Of a stretch of DNA of 64,000 bases, positions 32,158 to 43,528 are shown piece after piece. The DNA lies in assembly GCA_002077045.2 (NCBI GenBank), contig KZ111171.1, positions 303,765-367,764 on the forward strand, given 5' to 3'. Within the stretch, counting starts at the first letter, position 1. Each line of letters starts with the position of its first letter. This DNA comes from Rachicladosporium sp. CCFEE 5018 (Eukaryota > Ascomycota > Dothideomycetes > Cladosporiales > Cladosporiaceae). The position numbers and the translations under genes are program-made. The notes under the pieces are model-generated. The model was not told the origin of the DNA and made no database searches. It was given only the letters and a program-made list of their open reading frames with translations.

Positions 32158-32656
32158 AGCACGCATGTGGAGGATCGCATAGACAAGGCGTATCGGCGAA
32201 GGCGGAGAACTTGCTGTCAGTGAAAAGCATTACAATCGCTGTCGACAGCGCGGATGGGAGGAGACTGGACAGATCATGGAGCAGATGCGTGGGCGCGAAG
32301 AGTGACACTACGACTCGGCATCGAGAGGCTCGCAAGGGCACAGCCGATTTGGTGAACGGATTCCTGAGAATAGATGTATGCGCCTCGCGCACATGTACAC
32401 AGCACTCAACAAGCACATCACAGCAGTGCTCATCATGCAATTCTGAAACATCGCCGTCCACATGCAACAACCTACGCATTCAAGGTTGTCGCGCTACGTC
32501 ATGTCTTCCCAATTTCTTGACGCGCTTTGCCCAACTTTCGCGTCCGCCCCAATGTGAGACAGCATCACTGGCATCGAACGTCTATCCCGTGATATTCATC
32601 ATCGAACGTTTCGTCTCGACCGGTTCCTTCATTCTATCCGCGGTCCTGCAGTTAAC
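32158..32656. other. 499-bp intergenic stretch
   Basis: It lies between the NIPSNAP and phosphotransferase genes, same strand. No gene seen. Confidence 0.5.
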
Positions 32657-34111
32657 ATGGTGTACATCCGGCAAAAGCAGCTGGAGAAGCTGAAGGAGTA
32701 TAAGTACTCTGGTACGAGACTGAGGTGCCCTTCAACATTCTAGGAACCGCATACTGATGATCGCCATATCTTAGCCGTCGATCGCAGCCTCCTCTCTCAA
32801 TATGTGCTCAAGCCCTACTGGTGGAGTCAAGTCATCAAGCTCTTCCCCTTGAGCATGGCTCCCAACGCCGTGAGCCCCTTCCCCTCCCCCAAGCCAACAC
32901 TCAGCTGATCCTCGATATGCCAGATCACTCTTACTGGTTTCGGTTTCGTGATCGTCAACATTCTGACGATGCTGTACTACACGCCTACCCTAGATCAGGA
33001 CTGTCCTTCGTGGGTGTATGCGAGTTGGTCGATTGGGTTGTTTTTGTATCAGACTTTTGATGCTATTGATGGGAGTCAGGCGTAAGCATTGAGATCGTCT
33101 GCGTGCAGGGGAGAATTGAGCGTTTGGACTGACGAGATGGGCAGACGACGAACGAAGCAATCTGGCCCGCTAGGCGAGCTGTTCGATCACGGTGTGGATG
33201 CGCTTAACACGAGTCTGGAGGTGCTGTTGTTCGCAGCGGCTATGAATTTCGGGCATGGATGGAGGACTGTCGTCGTGTTGTTTGGCTGTGAGAAATCCCA
33301 ACCAGACACAATGCATCTCTCTGAACTGATCAACGATCCAGCCCTCCTAACATTCTACGCCCAAACCTGGGACGAATACCACACCAAAACCCTCACACTC
33401 GGCGTCGTCTCCGGCCCCGTCGAAGGTATCCTCGCTCTCGTGGCCGTCTACGCAGTGACAGCCTACATGGGCGGCGGCTCCTACTGGCAGCAACCCATGC
33501 TCCCCGCCCTAGGCGTCCCATACATCTCCGTCCTCCCCAAAGCCTTCTACCGCATGGATTTCGGGGACTTCTACATGGTCTACGGCACGCTGGTACTCGG
33601 TTTCAACACCGTCGAATCTGCAAGAAATGTGATGAAGAGTCGCAAGGAGCGCGGAGAGGAGCCGACGGAGGCGCTGTTGGGGTTGCTGCCTTTCGCTGGA
33701 ACCTGGGCTTGCATCGTAGCCTACCTCTACCTTCACCCGGAGATCTTGCACGCGCATATCGTGCCTTTCGTCTTCTTCGTCGGTCTCATCAACGCTTACT
33801 CCGTTGGCCAGATGATTACGGCACATCTCACGAAATCCTCATTCCCCTTTCAAAACATTCTGGCGTTGCCGCTGCTTTACGCTGTCATTGACTCGCTTGG
33901 TCCGATTCTGGAAGATAAGATTGGGTTTGGCTGGCCGAGCGCGCTTGGGAATGGAGTCTACCAGGTTGCCTTCATGTTCAGCTGTTTGGGGCTCGCGATT
34001 GGGGTTTATGGGAGCTTTGTGGTCGATGTTATTGTCAGTATCTGCGATTATCTGGATATTTGGTGTTTGACTATCAAGCACCCGGCGACGGAGGAGAAGA
34101 AAACGCAGTGA
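32657..34111 (+). CDS. CDP-choline/ethanolamine phosphotransferase (Cpt1/Ept1 type), five exons
   Basis: Exons are 32657-32711, 32775-32869, 32924-33081, 33145-33287 and 33342-34111, giving 406 residues, the same size as the yeast enzymes. The CDP-alcohol phosphotransferase signature DG-x2-AR-x8-G-x3-D-x3-D is intact across the third intron (DGSQARRTKQSG, then GELFDHGVD). About eight to ten membrane helices follow. It transfers phosphocholine or phosphoethanolamine from the CDP-alcohol to diacylglycerol in the ER, the last step of the Kennedy pathway. The sequence does not separate choline from ethanolamine specificity. The fourth intron is 54 nt with no stop, so its retention would insert 18 residues; I splice it because the product FGSLLTFYAQTWDEY fits the family. 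Confidence 0.9.
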
Positions 34112-34802
34112 GCGGAAGACGAGATGTGCGCAACGATTGAGGGCTACGATTGTAGGCTGGTGACAGAGACAGCCGCCAGATCATGAAGGGCTTCGAAGTG
34201 AGCACGACAATGCCGAGGCGGTCGACACGCTGGTAACACAGCGGGATGGGCCTAGTCTGCTGGCACGCAGGCATTCGGTCCAACTTATCGAGCAGCGCTG
34301 CGAGGGATTTGTCGAATGCGAGTGAATTGAAACAATATATATGAGCATTTACAAGAAGCGCCTAGGAGATAACCTCTTGGCAACAGCGTTCGGCACACTT
34401 GCAGCAACGAATCGACCCCGCATATTCACAGCTTGCAGCTCTCAAGGCTGTGGCCTCGACTCCACGAACTACATCCACTTTGACACGCTCGGCACACGTT
34501 TCGGCGGGTTCCTTCACGGAAGCATTCCATTGATCCGCGCCATTCCCAGATCTCTTCTTTTCGATGTTCCGAAATACTTGCGGAGCTTGCAGATGGTAAG
34601 CACATTCCTCTGCTGCTCATCATATATAGTTCTACCTCGAAGCTCTCGTTGTCGTTGTTCAGATCAAGCGTACCAAGGCTGATCAGCCGCTCCTACTCAG
34701 GACACTCTCTCCCTCGTCTTCTTTTCCGTGAAAGACTTCTTCGTTACTCCGCCGCCCAACCAGAATCGCTTGCAGATCCGCCCTGGTGCACCTATACTAG
34801 AC
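34112..34802. other. 691-bp intergenic stretch
   Basis: It separates the phosphotransferase from the dioxygenase. Open frames here lack domain content. It is likely the dioxygenase promoter. Confidence 0.5.
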
Positions 34803-35907
34803 ATGGCGAGCGCACTGGAAGAGCCACTCAACCTAGCCCCGGTCACGGAAGGCCAAAACGGGACTATCGGCGCGAATGGCGCGTCTTCGAGCACGAAGTC
34901 GCAGTACGATCCGAACTTCACGGATAATGTCATCAAAGCTACTGGACCAAAGGCGAATAAGCGATTGGCGCAATTGATGCCGAGTCTGGTCAGGCATTTG
35001 CATGATTTTTGTCGGGAAAATGAGGTCACTGTCGAGGAGTGGAGTCAGAGTGTTGAATTCGTGAGTTCTGTAACTCGCCCATCGCTACGGCACCGGTACT
35101 GATACAAGTGACAAGCTGAACGAGTGCGGACGCATGTCAGACGACAAGCGGAATGAGGGACAGCTCTTCTGGGACATCCTCGGCGTCGAGAGCTTGGTCG
35201 ATGAGATTACATACAAAGTCGCTGCAGACTCCGGAGAGAAGCCCACTACCACAGCGAGTGAGTCACAGAGTCTTTGTATGGCATAATAATGATCTATGAC
35301 TGACAGTACCGCAGTCCTCGGACCCTTCTGGCGCCCCAACGCGCCAATCTACCCCATGGGCTCCTCCACAATCCTCAAAGACCAAGGCGGCGACGTCACT
35401 CACATGCACGGCAGCGTCACAGACTTCACGACCGGCAAACCCATCACCAATGCCGAGATCGATGTCTGGCACACCGCTCCGAACGGCCTCTACGAACAGC
35501 AAGATCCCGAGCAACCGGATATGAACCTCCGCGGCCGCTTCTACACGCCCGAGTCTGGCGACTACGACTTCTACTGCCTTCGTCCAACGCCGTACCCGAT
35601 TCCGTTCGACGGCCCAGCCGGCAAGTTCCTGAAGTTGCTAGACCGACACCCTATGCGGCCGGCGCATATTCACTTTATCATCTCGGCCAAAGGGTATAAG
35701 CCTGTCGTTACGCAAATCTTTGATCGGAGGGATGAGTGGCTAGGTAATGACTCTGTGTTCGCTGTCAAGGACAGTTTGGTGGTGGACTTTGCGCCAAAGC
35801 AGGGGGACGAGAACGCTGGCTTTGATCTGAAGTATGACTTTAAGCTAGTGGCGTTCGAGGACGCGAAGAAGGGAGTTCATGGTGGGACAGAGGTGACTTC
35901 GGCTTAA
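34803..35907 (+). CDS. intradiol ring-cleavage dioxygenase (hydroxyquinol/catechol type), three exons
   Basis: Exons are 34803-35060, 35116-35257 and 35315-35907, giving 330 residues. The second intron must end at the downstream CCGCAG, since only that site yields ILGPFWRPNAP, the entry to the catalytic domain. The N-terminal dimerisation domain contains LNECGRMSDDKRNEGQ and DILGVESLVDEI. The iron ligands of intradiol enzymes can be placed: Tyr in GLYEQQ, Tyr in the RPTPYPIPF region, and two His in RPAHIHFIIS. There is no signal peptide, so it is the cytosolic type. It would cleave catechol, hydroxyquinol or a related diol to a muconate or maleylacetate with O2. It ends 74 bp from the convergent MFS gene. 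Confidence 0.88.
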
Positions 35908-35981
35908 TGGGCGATTTAGTTTAGAGAGGCGGTCAAGGCACCGTTGTACTTGTGAACTTAGATGTATGCTCTGTCTATGTA

Positions 35982-37400
35982 CTATTTATCATTCGTTTTA
36001 GGTGGCAGAAGCCTGCCAATCCCCATGGTAGCCGCAACAAGCATGCAGATGCCAGTGAACCAGACGATGCCCGCGTACTTGCCCAGCCCGTAAGCATCCA
36101 CGTCAATGGCTTGCTCGGAGCTGCCTATCAGCCAGCTACTGATCGGTCCTGCCAGCGCTCCTGAAATACCTCTCTCGAAACTGAAAATGCCGTACATCAG
36201 CATCACGACCGAATCCCGGTCGCCGTGTATATCTTCCTTCCCGACCAAAAAGGTGCACATCCGCGAGTACAGGACTGAATAGCTGGCACTCAAGAGTCCC
36301 CACATGAGAGCCAGGAATATCAGTGGCCAAACACTCTTTGCGGGACCCCAAAGTAGCAGGGCAGCTAGTCCGCAGAGTAACGTAGAGAGCGACATCGGTA
36401 TTCGTACGTCAAGTCGATCGGACACCCAACCTTGACCGATTTGACCGCAGACTTGAGATAATGATATCAGCGCGAGGAGGCCGGCGCCTATATTCTGCGA
36501 AAACCCGAGGTCTGAGCTGTAGCTGTTGATGTATATCCTTGGGATGAAGAAGCCGAGTCCTTGCACGAAGACCGCGAACGCAATGAGCTGAAATTGTAGA
36601 CTTCGAACGATAGGTTGAAGGCTTGCTAGAGCTTTCGTTGGTACTAGAGGCCTCCGCGGCACGTCTCGAGAGCGGATCAGTAAGAGACCAGGTCCGCTCA
36701 CGCAGATAATGGCAAGGGCGTAGACTCGAAACGTGATTTTGAAGTCAAACGTCCTCAGCATCCAATTCAATAAGGCGGGTTGAACAAGCCCAGCTACACC
36801 GCTGGCGCTAAAGAGGATGCCGTATACTAGACCGCGCTGCTTATCAAACCACTCGTTCAGTATGAACATCACGGGCGTGTAGTGTACCACCCAGCCTAGA
36901 CCGTAGAGAAGACCTTGACACAGAAGCAGGACCTCAATACTGTTCGCAAAGCTCGCTCCAATCAGTGCCAGCACGCAGAGTACCCAGCCGGCGATCATCT
37001 GTGTTCGCCTGTACTGCGGCCAGCGTGCAGCCACCATGCTCATGAACGGCATGCACAGATTGCTCGTGCCCGCTGTGAGCGTACCGACCGTAGGGATCGC
37101 GGTGCTTGACTTGAACAGCTCGTGGTTGGAATGGTACTCCTGGAAGACGCCATAGCTCAGTGGCAGGCTCCAGATCATAAATTCGATAATCCAGCAGCCG
37201 AAGAAAACGATCCAGGCTTGACGGCTGCCATCGATTGGCTTGTCGAGAGAGGACGCATCGCTGGCGTCGTCGGCTAGTAACTGATCGAGATCTGATGAAG
37301 CAAGAAAGTCGATGGAGGAACGGTTCAGACTTTGTAGAGGAACGGCCTCGGCGCTGGGAGCATTGTCGTCCGAGGACCGGGCAGAGGGCGACTTGTACAT
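35982..37400 (-). CDS. MFS transporter, monocarboxylate-porter-like
   Basis: This is one exon of 472 residues. After a hydrophilic Ser/Asp-rich N-terminus of about 60 residues come 12 hydrophobic segments. The first helix block AWIVFFGCWIIEFMIWSLPLSYGVFQEY and the loop FNEWFDKQRGLVYGILFSASGVAG-like segment are typical of fungal monocarboxylate-porter-like (SLC16-related) carriers. The substrate is unknown. It is tail-to-tail with the dioxygenase and head-to-head with the glutathione-transferase gene (445 bp apart), so a role in moving an aromatic acid or its cleavage product is plausible but inferred from position only. Confidence 0.83.
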   Translation of the reverse strand: MYKSPSARSSDDNAPSAEAVPLQSLNRSSIDFLASSDLDQLLADDASDASSLDKPIDGSRQAWIVFFGCWIIEFMIWSLPLSYGVFQEYHSNHELFKSSTAIPTVGTLTAGTSNLCMPFMSMVAARWPQYRRTQMIAGWVLCVLALIGASFANSIEVLLLCQGLLYGLGWVVHYTPVMFILNEWFDKQRGLVYGILFSASGVAGLVQPALLNWMLRTFDFKITFRVYALAIICVSGPGLLLIRSRDVPRRPLVPTKALASLQPIVRSLQFQLIAFAVFVQGLGFFIPRIYINSYSSDLGFSQNIGAGLLALISLSQVCGQIGQGWVSDRLDVRIPMSLSTLLCGLAALLLWGPAKSVWPLIFLALMWGLLSASYSVLYSRMCTFLVGKEDIHGDRDSVVMLMYGIFSFERGISGALAGPISSWLIGSSEQAIDVDAYGLGKYAGIVWFTGICMLVAATMGIGRLLPPKTNDK

Positions 37401-37845
37401 CGCATTTTGGCATCAACGTGACGCACGAAATGCCTTCCGATAGTCATGCTCTGCCTCTGGTGATGGTTCTACGTCTTTCGCAAGGCTACGTTCAGTGCCC
37501 AACGAGTGACGTGATGGTGCATGACGAAGCTGGAGAGCCCATGATGGATTGACCGAGAGTCCGAAGATTACGAAGCACCGGGTACAACATCAGCTCCACG
37601 GAACTCTTTCCATCACCCTAGCTACCAAAGTTGATCGTAGCTATAAGGTAGCTCAAAGTAAGTCAAGTATAAGGTCCAGTAGTAGTTCTCCAATCCTCCA
37701 ACAATTTTGACATCATTCCCTGTTCTCCGTTGTACACTGCTGTCGCTTGTACACTGCTCTCGGTTCCGCAACTATAGACTGCACCGCAATAACACATTCG
37801 GCATCACATTGTCATCGAGAGGCGCGTGGTCTATATCTCGCCTCC
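37401..37845. other. divergent promoter region MFS / glutathione transferase
   Basis: This 445-bp region lies between divergent starts, a possible shared control region. Two related runs (gtacactgct) occur at 37731 and 37749. Confidence 0.5.
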
Positions 37846-38943
37846 ATGGCCCCATCAGCAACATCAAAAGACCACAGCGACCTCTCCGACGTTGTGTCAA
37901 AGGACTCGGGCGCCTTCAAACGCCCCACAGCAGCCTTCCGATCTTGGATCTCATCAGCCCCAAACTCCGAGTTCCCACCAGCCAAAGACCGCTACGTCCT
38001 CTACATCAACCGCGGCTGCCCCTGGGCACACCGTACGAACTTGGTCCGCTCCCTCAAAGGTCTCGAAGATGTGATCCAGCTCGTGACCATGGGCGCGAGT
38101 CTGGGCCCAGAGGGCTGGGCATATGACGGTAGTCTTGGGTCTGAAGAGAAAGACCCATTGTATGGCTTCACGACTCACAAGCAACTCTACATGAAAGCTG
38201 ATCCGACGTACGCCGGCCGTTACACGGTACCCACACTCTGGGATAAGCAACGAGAGACCATAGTCAGCAACGAGTCAAGCGAGATCATCCGCATGCTGTA
38301 TTGCGAGTTCGATGAGTTCTTGCCTGAAAACTTGAGAGAAGTCAACAAGCCTGGAGGCGGCCTCTTGCCGAAGCAATTGCAAGGAGAGATTGACGCAATG
38401 AACGCTTGGGTGTACGACGGAATCAATAACGGCGTCTACAAGACAGGATTTGCGCAAGGGCAGGAGGCGTACGAAGAGAGCCTGTTAAAACTATTCGAGG
38501 CATTGGACTGGATGGAGGTTGTGTTGGAGAAGTCAAAGGGCCCGTATATCTTCGGGGATCAATTGACAGAAGCTGACATCCGGCTGTGAGTCGAAGACAG
38601 TGTTCAGCGTCTCGAAGCGCACGTGCTGATGATTTCAGGTATCCGACCATCGCTCGATTCGACCAGGCGTACCACACGAGTTTTCGATGCAACTTGAAGA
38701 TGATCAGGCATGACTATCCCAACATTCAAAGGTGGTATTCGCATCTTTACTACGATGAGACTGAAGAGACGAGAGGTGCTTTCAGAAATACCACGTACTT
38801 CGATGTGGTGAGTAGCAGGCGTCTGCAACATTCCATCATCTTTGCGCTGACTCCTCCACCAGATCAGGTACGGATATGCTAAGGCAGGAAGGGCGCCTGT
38901 CGTGCCCATGGGACCTAGGCCAGAGATGATGCCGAAGCAATGA
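37846..38943 (+). CDS. glutathionyl-hydroquinone reductase-like GST (Xi class, Ecm4/Gto type), three exons
   Basis: Exons are 37846-38585, 38639-38807 and 38863-38943, giving 329 residues. The catalytic motif is NRGCPWAHR with the active Cys, in the thioredoxin-like domain (LYINRGCPWAHRTNLVRSLK). Xi-class marks include YVPTLWDK-like YTVPTLWDKQ, SNESSEIIRML, and YPTIARFDQAYH in the helical domain. Xi-class enzymes reduce S-glutathionyl-hydroquinones using a second glutathione, which recycles quinone adducts. It shares a promoter region with the MFS gene and is two genes from an intradiol dioxygenase, which suggests a common task with quinones. It ends 67 bp before the convergent EI24-like gene. 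Confidence 0.88.
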
Positions 38944-39010
38944 TTTGTGCGTTCCGAAATCCTTCGTCATGCGCGAATCATTTTCATGTCATGCTTCACA
39001 TTGCTTACTC

Positions 39011-39955
39011 TCATGACGCTTTCTTGGCCTGCTCCCGTAGTGCAGGTGCTGTGCTACCCTTCTGCTCAAGATCTGCAGCCCAGAGTGCCGCACCGACCGT
39101 ATTCGTGTAGGCGAAGAAGATACCGGCGATTGGAATCATCTCGAGAAGCACGGCGACAATACCAAAACTGTGCGTAGTAAGTATCCGTGCAGGCAATGGT
39201 GGCAAGAACAACTTACCTTGCATAGGCAGCCTTGCGCTTTTCAACAGCTTGCTCGCGCTGGGTCTTGTCCATGCCCTTCAGCTGATAGTACCTGTTGTGT
39301 GCTTGAGGTCCAGTCCGGCGACCTTGGAGCACGACGAAGGCAATCGTGCCAACGATGGGGATCAGATTGAGCGGCAAGAACATGAAGTACCGAATGATAG
39401 CCTGTGGGGTGAACTTCGCGAACGGCTTCCCAGCCAATTTGCCCAGTCGAGCCATCACATTACCAGCCCCTCCAGACTTGACAGTTCGCTCCCTGGCCAC
39501 GAGCTCGGACTGTCCGCGAGACATGAGTGTACCATCGAAGGTATCAATGAGGGAGTCCTCGATCAAAAGCGCCTTGCTCAAGACCATGGTGAGGGTGCTG
39601 GACTCGCTGAGGACGAGCAGAGCCGCGGAAAGGGCTGCCAGCGGTCCAGAGGTGAAGGCCATGATCGCTGCTTGTGGCAGATACGTGAAGACGAACATGA
39701 ACGTGGTCACGCCGAGACCGGTCGTGATCGTCGGAACGAGCTTGCTGGTCAGTGGAGACCAGAGGTCGCGGTGCGAGAGGTAGTAGTAGATTCCCTGGGG
39801 ACTGTCATCAGCATTCGTCTTGAATATGTCATCGAGATGGCATTTGAGCATACTCTGATTGGGTAGATGTATGCTCCCGACTTCACTCCATCCTCTGTGA
39901 GCTGTCTGAGGTGCTCGGCTTCTTGTACCGCTGTCTCCTTAACGCGTGCTGCCAT
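39011..39955 (-). CDS. EI24/Rrt8-like membrane protein (three exons)
   Basis: Exons are 39955-39854, 39794-39217 and 39167-39011, giving 278 residues. The N-terminal helix (MAARVKETAVQEAEHLRQLT) leads to YIYPIRGIYYYLSHRDLWSP, the entry of the EI24-type domain. Four hydrophobic segments follow (about residues 57-80, 85-105, 175-200, 230-255), with ALLIEDSLIDTFDGTL and FAPQAIIRYFMFLPLNLIPIVGT-like sequences between. Proteins of this type include yeast Rrt8/Lds1/Lds2, found on lipid droplets and in spore-wall formation. The molecular function is unknown. It diverges from the Asp-tRNA synthetase gene, 272 bp apart. Confidence 0.75.
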
Positions 39956-40227
39956 GATGGGCGAGGATTCAAGATATTGTGTGATGGTGGCTTCGATCAA
40001 TTGACGACAGAGATCAATGCTTCAGTAAGTAAACACAGAAAATGTCAATCACATGCCGCCGCCTTGTTTGTGCTGCCACAGCTACGCCACACCGACGTCA
40101 CCTTGCTCTGGAACGCCGCTTCTTGAATCGAGACACCCCTCCATTTGAATTTGACTGACTCACTCTTTGAGGAATATATGTTGAAGTGAACCTTTGACCA
40201 GTGGCTTGTGTGGATAATAACGCAATC

Positions 40228-42018
40228 ATGGCTGAGAATACTGCTCCGCCAGCAGAGCTGCCGGACCGAACGAAGGAAGCGCCAGCCGAAGATGGAGAGA
40301 AAGTTCCAAGCAAGAGTGCATTGAAGAAAGCAGCCAAGGACAAGGAAAAGGTATGGCATGCTGGAGACATAGTCTAGGTCAAGGAATTGACTCAAACGCA
40401 GGCAGAGAAAGCTGCAAAGCGTCAAGCCGCCGAAGACGCTCAAAAGCAAGCCTCAGAAGCGAATGACATCTCAAAAGAGGACTATGGCGATCTCCCCATG
40501 CTCGGATCGCAGCCCTACCTCCCTCCCAAGGAGAAGGTGCCACGGGTACGACTCAACGAGATCGCAGAAGAGTACAAGGACACTTCGTCCATGATCGAGG
40601 AAGGGGGACCACAGATCGTCTTCCGTGGCGTAGTTGAGAATGCGAGAGCACAGGGCGCGAAGCTTACGTTCATTACGTTCAGGCAGGATGCCGACACAAT
40701 CCAGGCTGTTGTGGCAGAGAGCGAGACGCTGAGCCGGCAGATGGTGAAGTTTGCCGGCAAGATACCGAACGAGAGCGTGGTGTTGGTGCATGCACTGGTC
40801 AAGGAGCCGTTGGAGCCGGTGAAGAGCACTACTGTTCAGCACTTGGAGCTACACGTCAAGAAGCTGTTCGTCGTAGCCAAGGCCGATCAGCAGCTGCCGA
40901 TGCAAGTCGCTGACGCCGAGCGACCAATTCCTGGAGAGGGTGAGGAAGAGAAGCCGACCGAGGAAGAGGGTGGCAGACCGATTGTCACGCTCAACACCCG
41001 CCTCAATAATCGGGTGATCGATCTCCGCGGCAAACACAACCACGCCATCTTCACCATCAAAGACGGCGTCATCAACCTGTTCCAAGAATTTCTCCGAGCT
41101 CGCGGCTTCATCGGCGTCAACTCACCCTGCCTTCTTGGCGCACCCTCAGAAGGTGGAGCCTCAGTCTTCGAAGTCAAGTACTTCAACACGAAAGCATTCC
41201 TCGCGCAGTCTCCGCAGCTCTACAAGCAGATGCTCATCGCTGCCCGCTTTGAGAAAGTCATGGAAGTTGGCCCCATCTTCCGGTCAGAGAACAGCAATAC
41301 CGCGCGGCACCTGACAGAGTTCACTGGCTTGGACATGGAGATGGCGTTCGAGGAAGACTACCATGAGGTCGTGTCACTGCTGGAGGAACTCATATTGTCG
41401 ATCTGCGAGGGGCTGCGAACACGCTACAAGAAGGAGACCGACTTGGTCCGCAGCATCTACCACGTAGAGGAGTTCAAACTCCCAGAAGCTGGCAAGGTGC
41501 CTCGTCTGCCCTTCTCGGAGGGCATCGCCATGTTGCGCGAAGATGGCGTAGAGATCGGCGACTTCGACGACTTGAGCACACCGGATGAGAAGCGTCTTGG
41601 CGCGCTGGTGCTGAAGAAGTACGGCACCGACTTCTACGTGCTCGATCAATACCCGTTGAACATCCGACCGTTCTACACCATGCCCTCAGCCGAAACACAG
41701 GCCAAGTACGACCCGAAGAACCCCAATGCTGGACTTTCGAATTCTTACGACTTCTTCATGCGCGGACAGGAGATCATGAGTGGTGCTCAGCGTATTCACA
41801 ATGCGACTTTCTTGGAGAAGAGGATGAAGGAGTGTGTCACGCCTGTTGACCCGCAGAGCGATGGGCTGAGGGACTATGTCAATGCTTTCCGATATGGCTG
41901 TCCGCCGCATGCTGGTGGTGGTATTGGGCTGGAGCGTATCGTGATGCTCTGGTTGGGGCTGCCGAACGTGCGGTTGGCTAGTTTGTTCCCGAGGGACCCG
42001 GGAAGGCTGGTCCCTTAG
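40228..42018 (+). CDS. DPS1: cytosolic aspartyl-tRNA synthetase (two exons)
   Basis: Exons are 40228-40350 and 40402-42018, giving 579 residues. The Lys/Ala-rich N-terminal extension (SKSALKKAAKDKEK, then AEKAAKRQ) is the tRNA-binding helix of eukaryotic AspRS. The OB-fold anticodon domain runs about residues 95-200. The class II core follows: motif 1 in INLFQEFLRARGF, motif 2 FRSENSNTARHLTEF, and motif 3 GGGIGLERIVMLWLG with the ATP-binding Arg. It charges tRNA-Asp in the cytosol. Length and motif order match the yeast enzyme, and the C-terminal LASLFPRDPGRLVP is the usual end. Confidence 0.96.
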
Positions 42019-42631
42019 CCTAATGTGGTCTGAAGACACGATCAGCTACAACATGACCGCATACGAGGTACAGCTACCCGCTCCGCGGACGTGCAGGCTT
42101 GCAAGCCATGTCATCTCTAGGGGATGACTGGGTGCTCATGACAGGTCAGACCATCATTGAGCATGGCGGGAACTTGCACAGTATAACACGATATCATGAA
42201 ATTGTAGTCTCGGACTGGGAGTGGTATGCTGCACGCAAGGTCTCTGCACCAACAAACCGCGCATCGCGCCTCTTGCTTCGATTCAGGGGCTTTATCATAC
42301 AGTTAAAACGCGTGTGTAGCCTCTGGTATTGACCGCATTGTCTCGAACATCTGCAATCCGAGGTCGCAAGCTCAAAGGTACTGTAAAGATTGTGCTGTGT
42401 CTCACGCTGTGCCGTACAGAGATGCTACCTCAAATATTACCCGCCAACACGCCTCGCGCCTCATGAAACATCTACAGGCAGCAACAGTGAAAGCCGTCAG
42501 AGCATTCAGTCGAGACGCCTATATAAGCTGTTCCATTTCGCTCTCATATGGTCCGTGGTCTCTCCCACTCTCAATGTACCAGTTCCAATACAATAATCTC
42601 GACTTCGAGCAACATGTGCAAGGTCAGTGCT
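42019..42631. other. 613-bp intergenic stretch
   Basis: Between tandem plus-strand genes. Nothing supported. Confidence 0.5.
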
Positions 42632-43528
42632 ATGGACATAGACGAGCCCGAGTGGATCAGCGGCGAGCCTAGTTACCATCCAGTTTTCGAAACCCTCTTT
42701 GCCCTTATCGACGGCGCGCCGCAAGACCTTGAGGTCTGGCCTCACTACATCGACAAGACCATCCCCTCATTGCATTCTCTCGGCACCCAGGCACCCACCG
42801 CCGAGCAATATAAAGTCGACTCGCGAGTGCTGTACGCCATCCTCCTGACCATGGTAAAGCAGATTGACCCTGCTACCACTGCTCACGATCATCTAGTGAA
42901 GCTAGTCCTGACGATCCGCAACTTGTCCATGCCGCCTACAGTCGTCCAGACAATCGACAAGTACGACCGGAACAACGAGATCCATCTCGAGCTCACCCCC
43001 TTCATCGGAGCATACTCATCGTTTGAGCAAGACGCACCGCTGCATCCCCCGCTTGACGAGCGGCCCAGCTCTATCATATTCCAAGACCGTCCGCCGTGGC
43101 GGCTCCCACATTACCAATCCCTGAAACCTCTGGAGTGGGCCAGTGTCAACGCCTTCATCGCCAAGATCCATTCAGCGGAGCCAGAAATCCCAAAGCTGGA
43201 CGTCCGCGGTCTATTCACTATGATCGAGGCTCTTGAGGAGGTTCGCACGGGCGCTGAGCTGGAGGGTGTAGTGCCCGCAGCTAGCATGTGGATTATCTAC
43301 GCTGGATCGGCGCTGAAATCTAATGATATCCCGTATGTGTGCTACCCTACTGAGTCGAAACGGATGCCTTGGAGTAGAGGGGAGCTGTGGAAAGGTCGGC
43401 ATGCTTTCAGTGCGGAGAGATGGCAGTTCTGGTTGCGGAGATTCCGGGAAGTTGCCGAGAGGGAGGATGTTAGTGATGCTGTGCGGTCCGCTGCTCTCAG
43501 AGCTGTGGAGGCGGGTCCCGGAGCGTAG
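42632..43528 (+). CDS. DUF3632-like fungal protein
   Basis: Translation from the ATG at 42632 (MDIDEPEWISGEPSYHPVFE) gives 298 residues; in-frame ATGs at 42614 and 42548 would add 6 or 28. The Glu/Trp-rich pattern (WPHYIDKTIPSLHS, then RVLYAILLTMVKQID, then RPPWRLPHYQSLKPLEWASVNAFIAKI, then AASMWIIYAGSALK, and the end GELWKGRHAFSAERWQFWLRRF) resembles the fungal DUF3632 family. These are soluble helical proteins of unknown function, common in multigene sets in Dothideomycetes and Eurotiomycetes. There is no signal peptide or membrane segment. Confidence 0.7.
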   Translation: MDIDEPEWISGEPSYHPVFETLFALIDGAPQDLEVWPHYIDKTIPSLHSLGTQAPTAEQYKVDSRVLYAILLTMVKQIDPATTAHDHLVKLVLTIRNLSMPPTVVQTIDKYDRNNEIHLELTPFIGAYSSFEQDAPLHPPLDERPSSIIFQDRPPWRLPHYQSLKPLEWASVNAFIAKIHSAEPEIPKLDVRGLFTMIEALEEVRTGAELEGVVPAASMWIIYAGSALKSNDIPYVCYPTESKRMPWSRGELWKGRHAFSAERWQFWLRRFREVAEREDVSDAVRSAALRAVEAGPGA

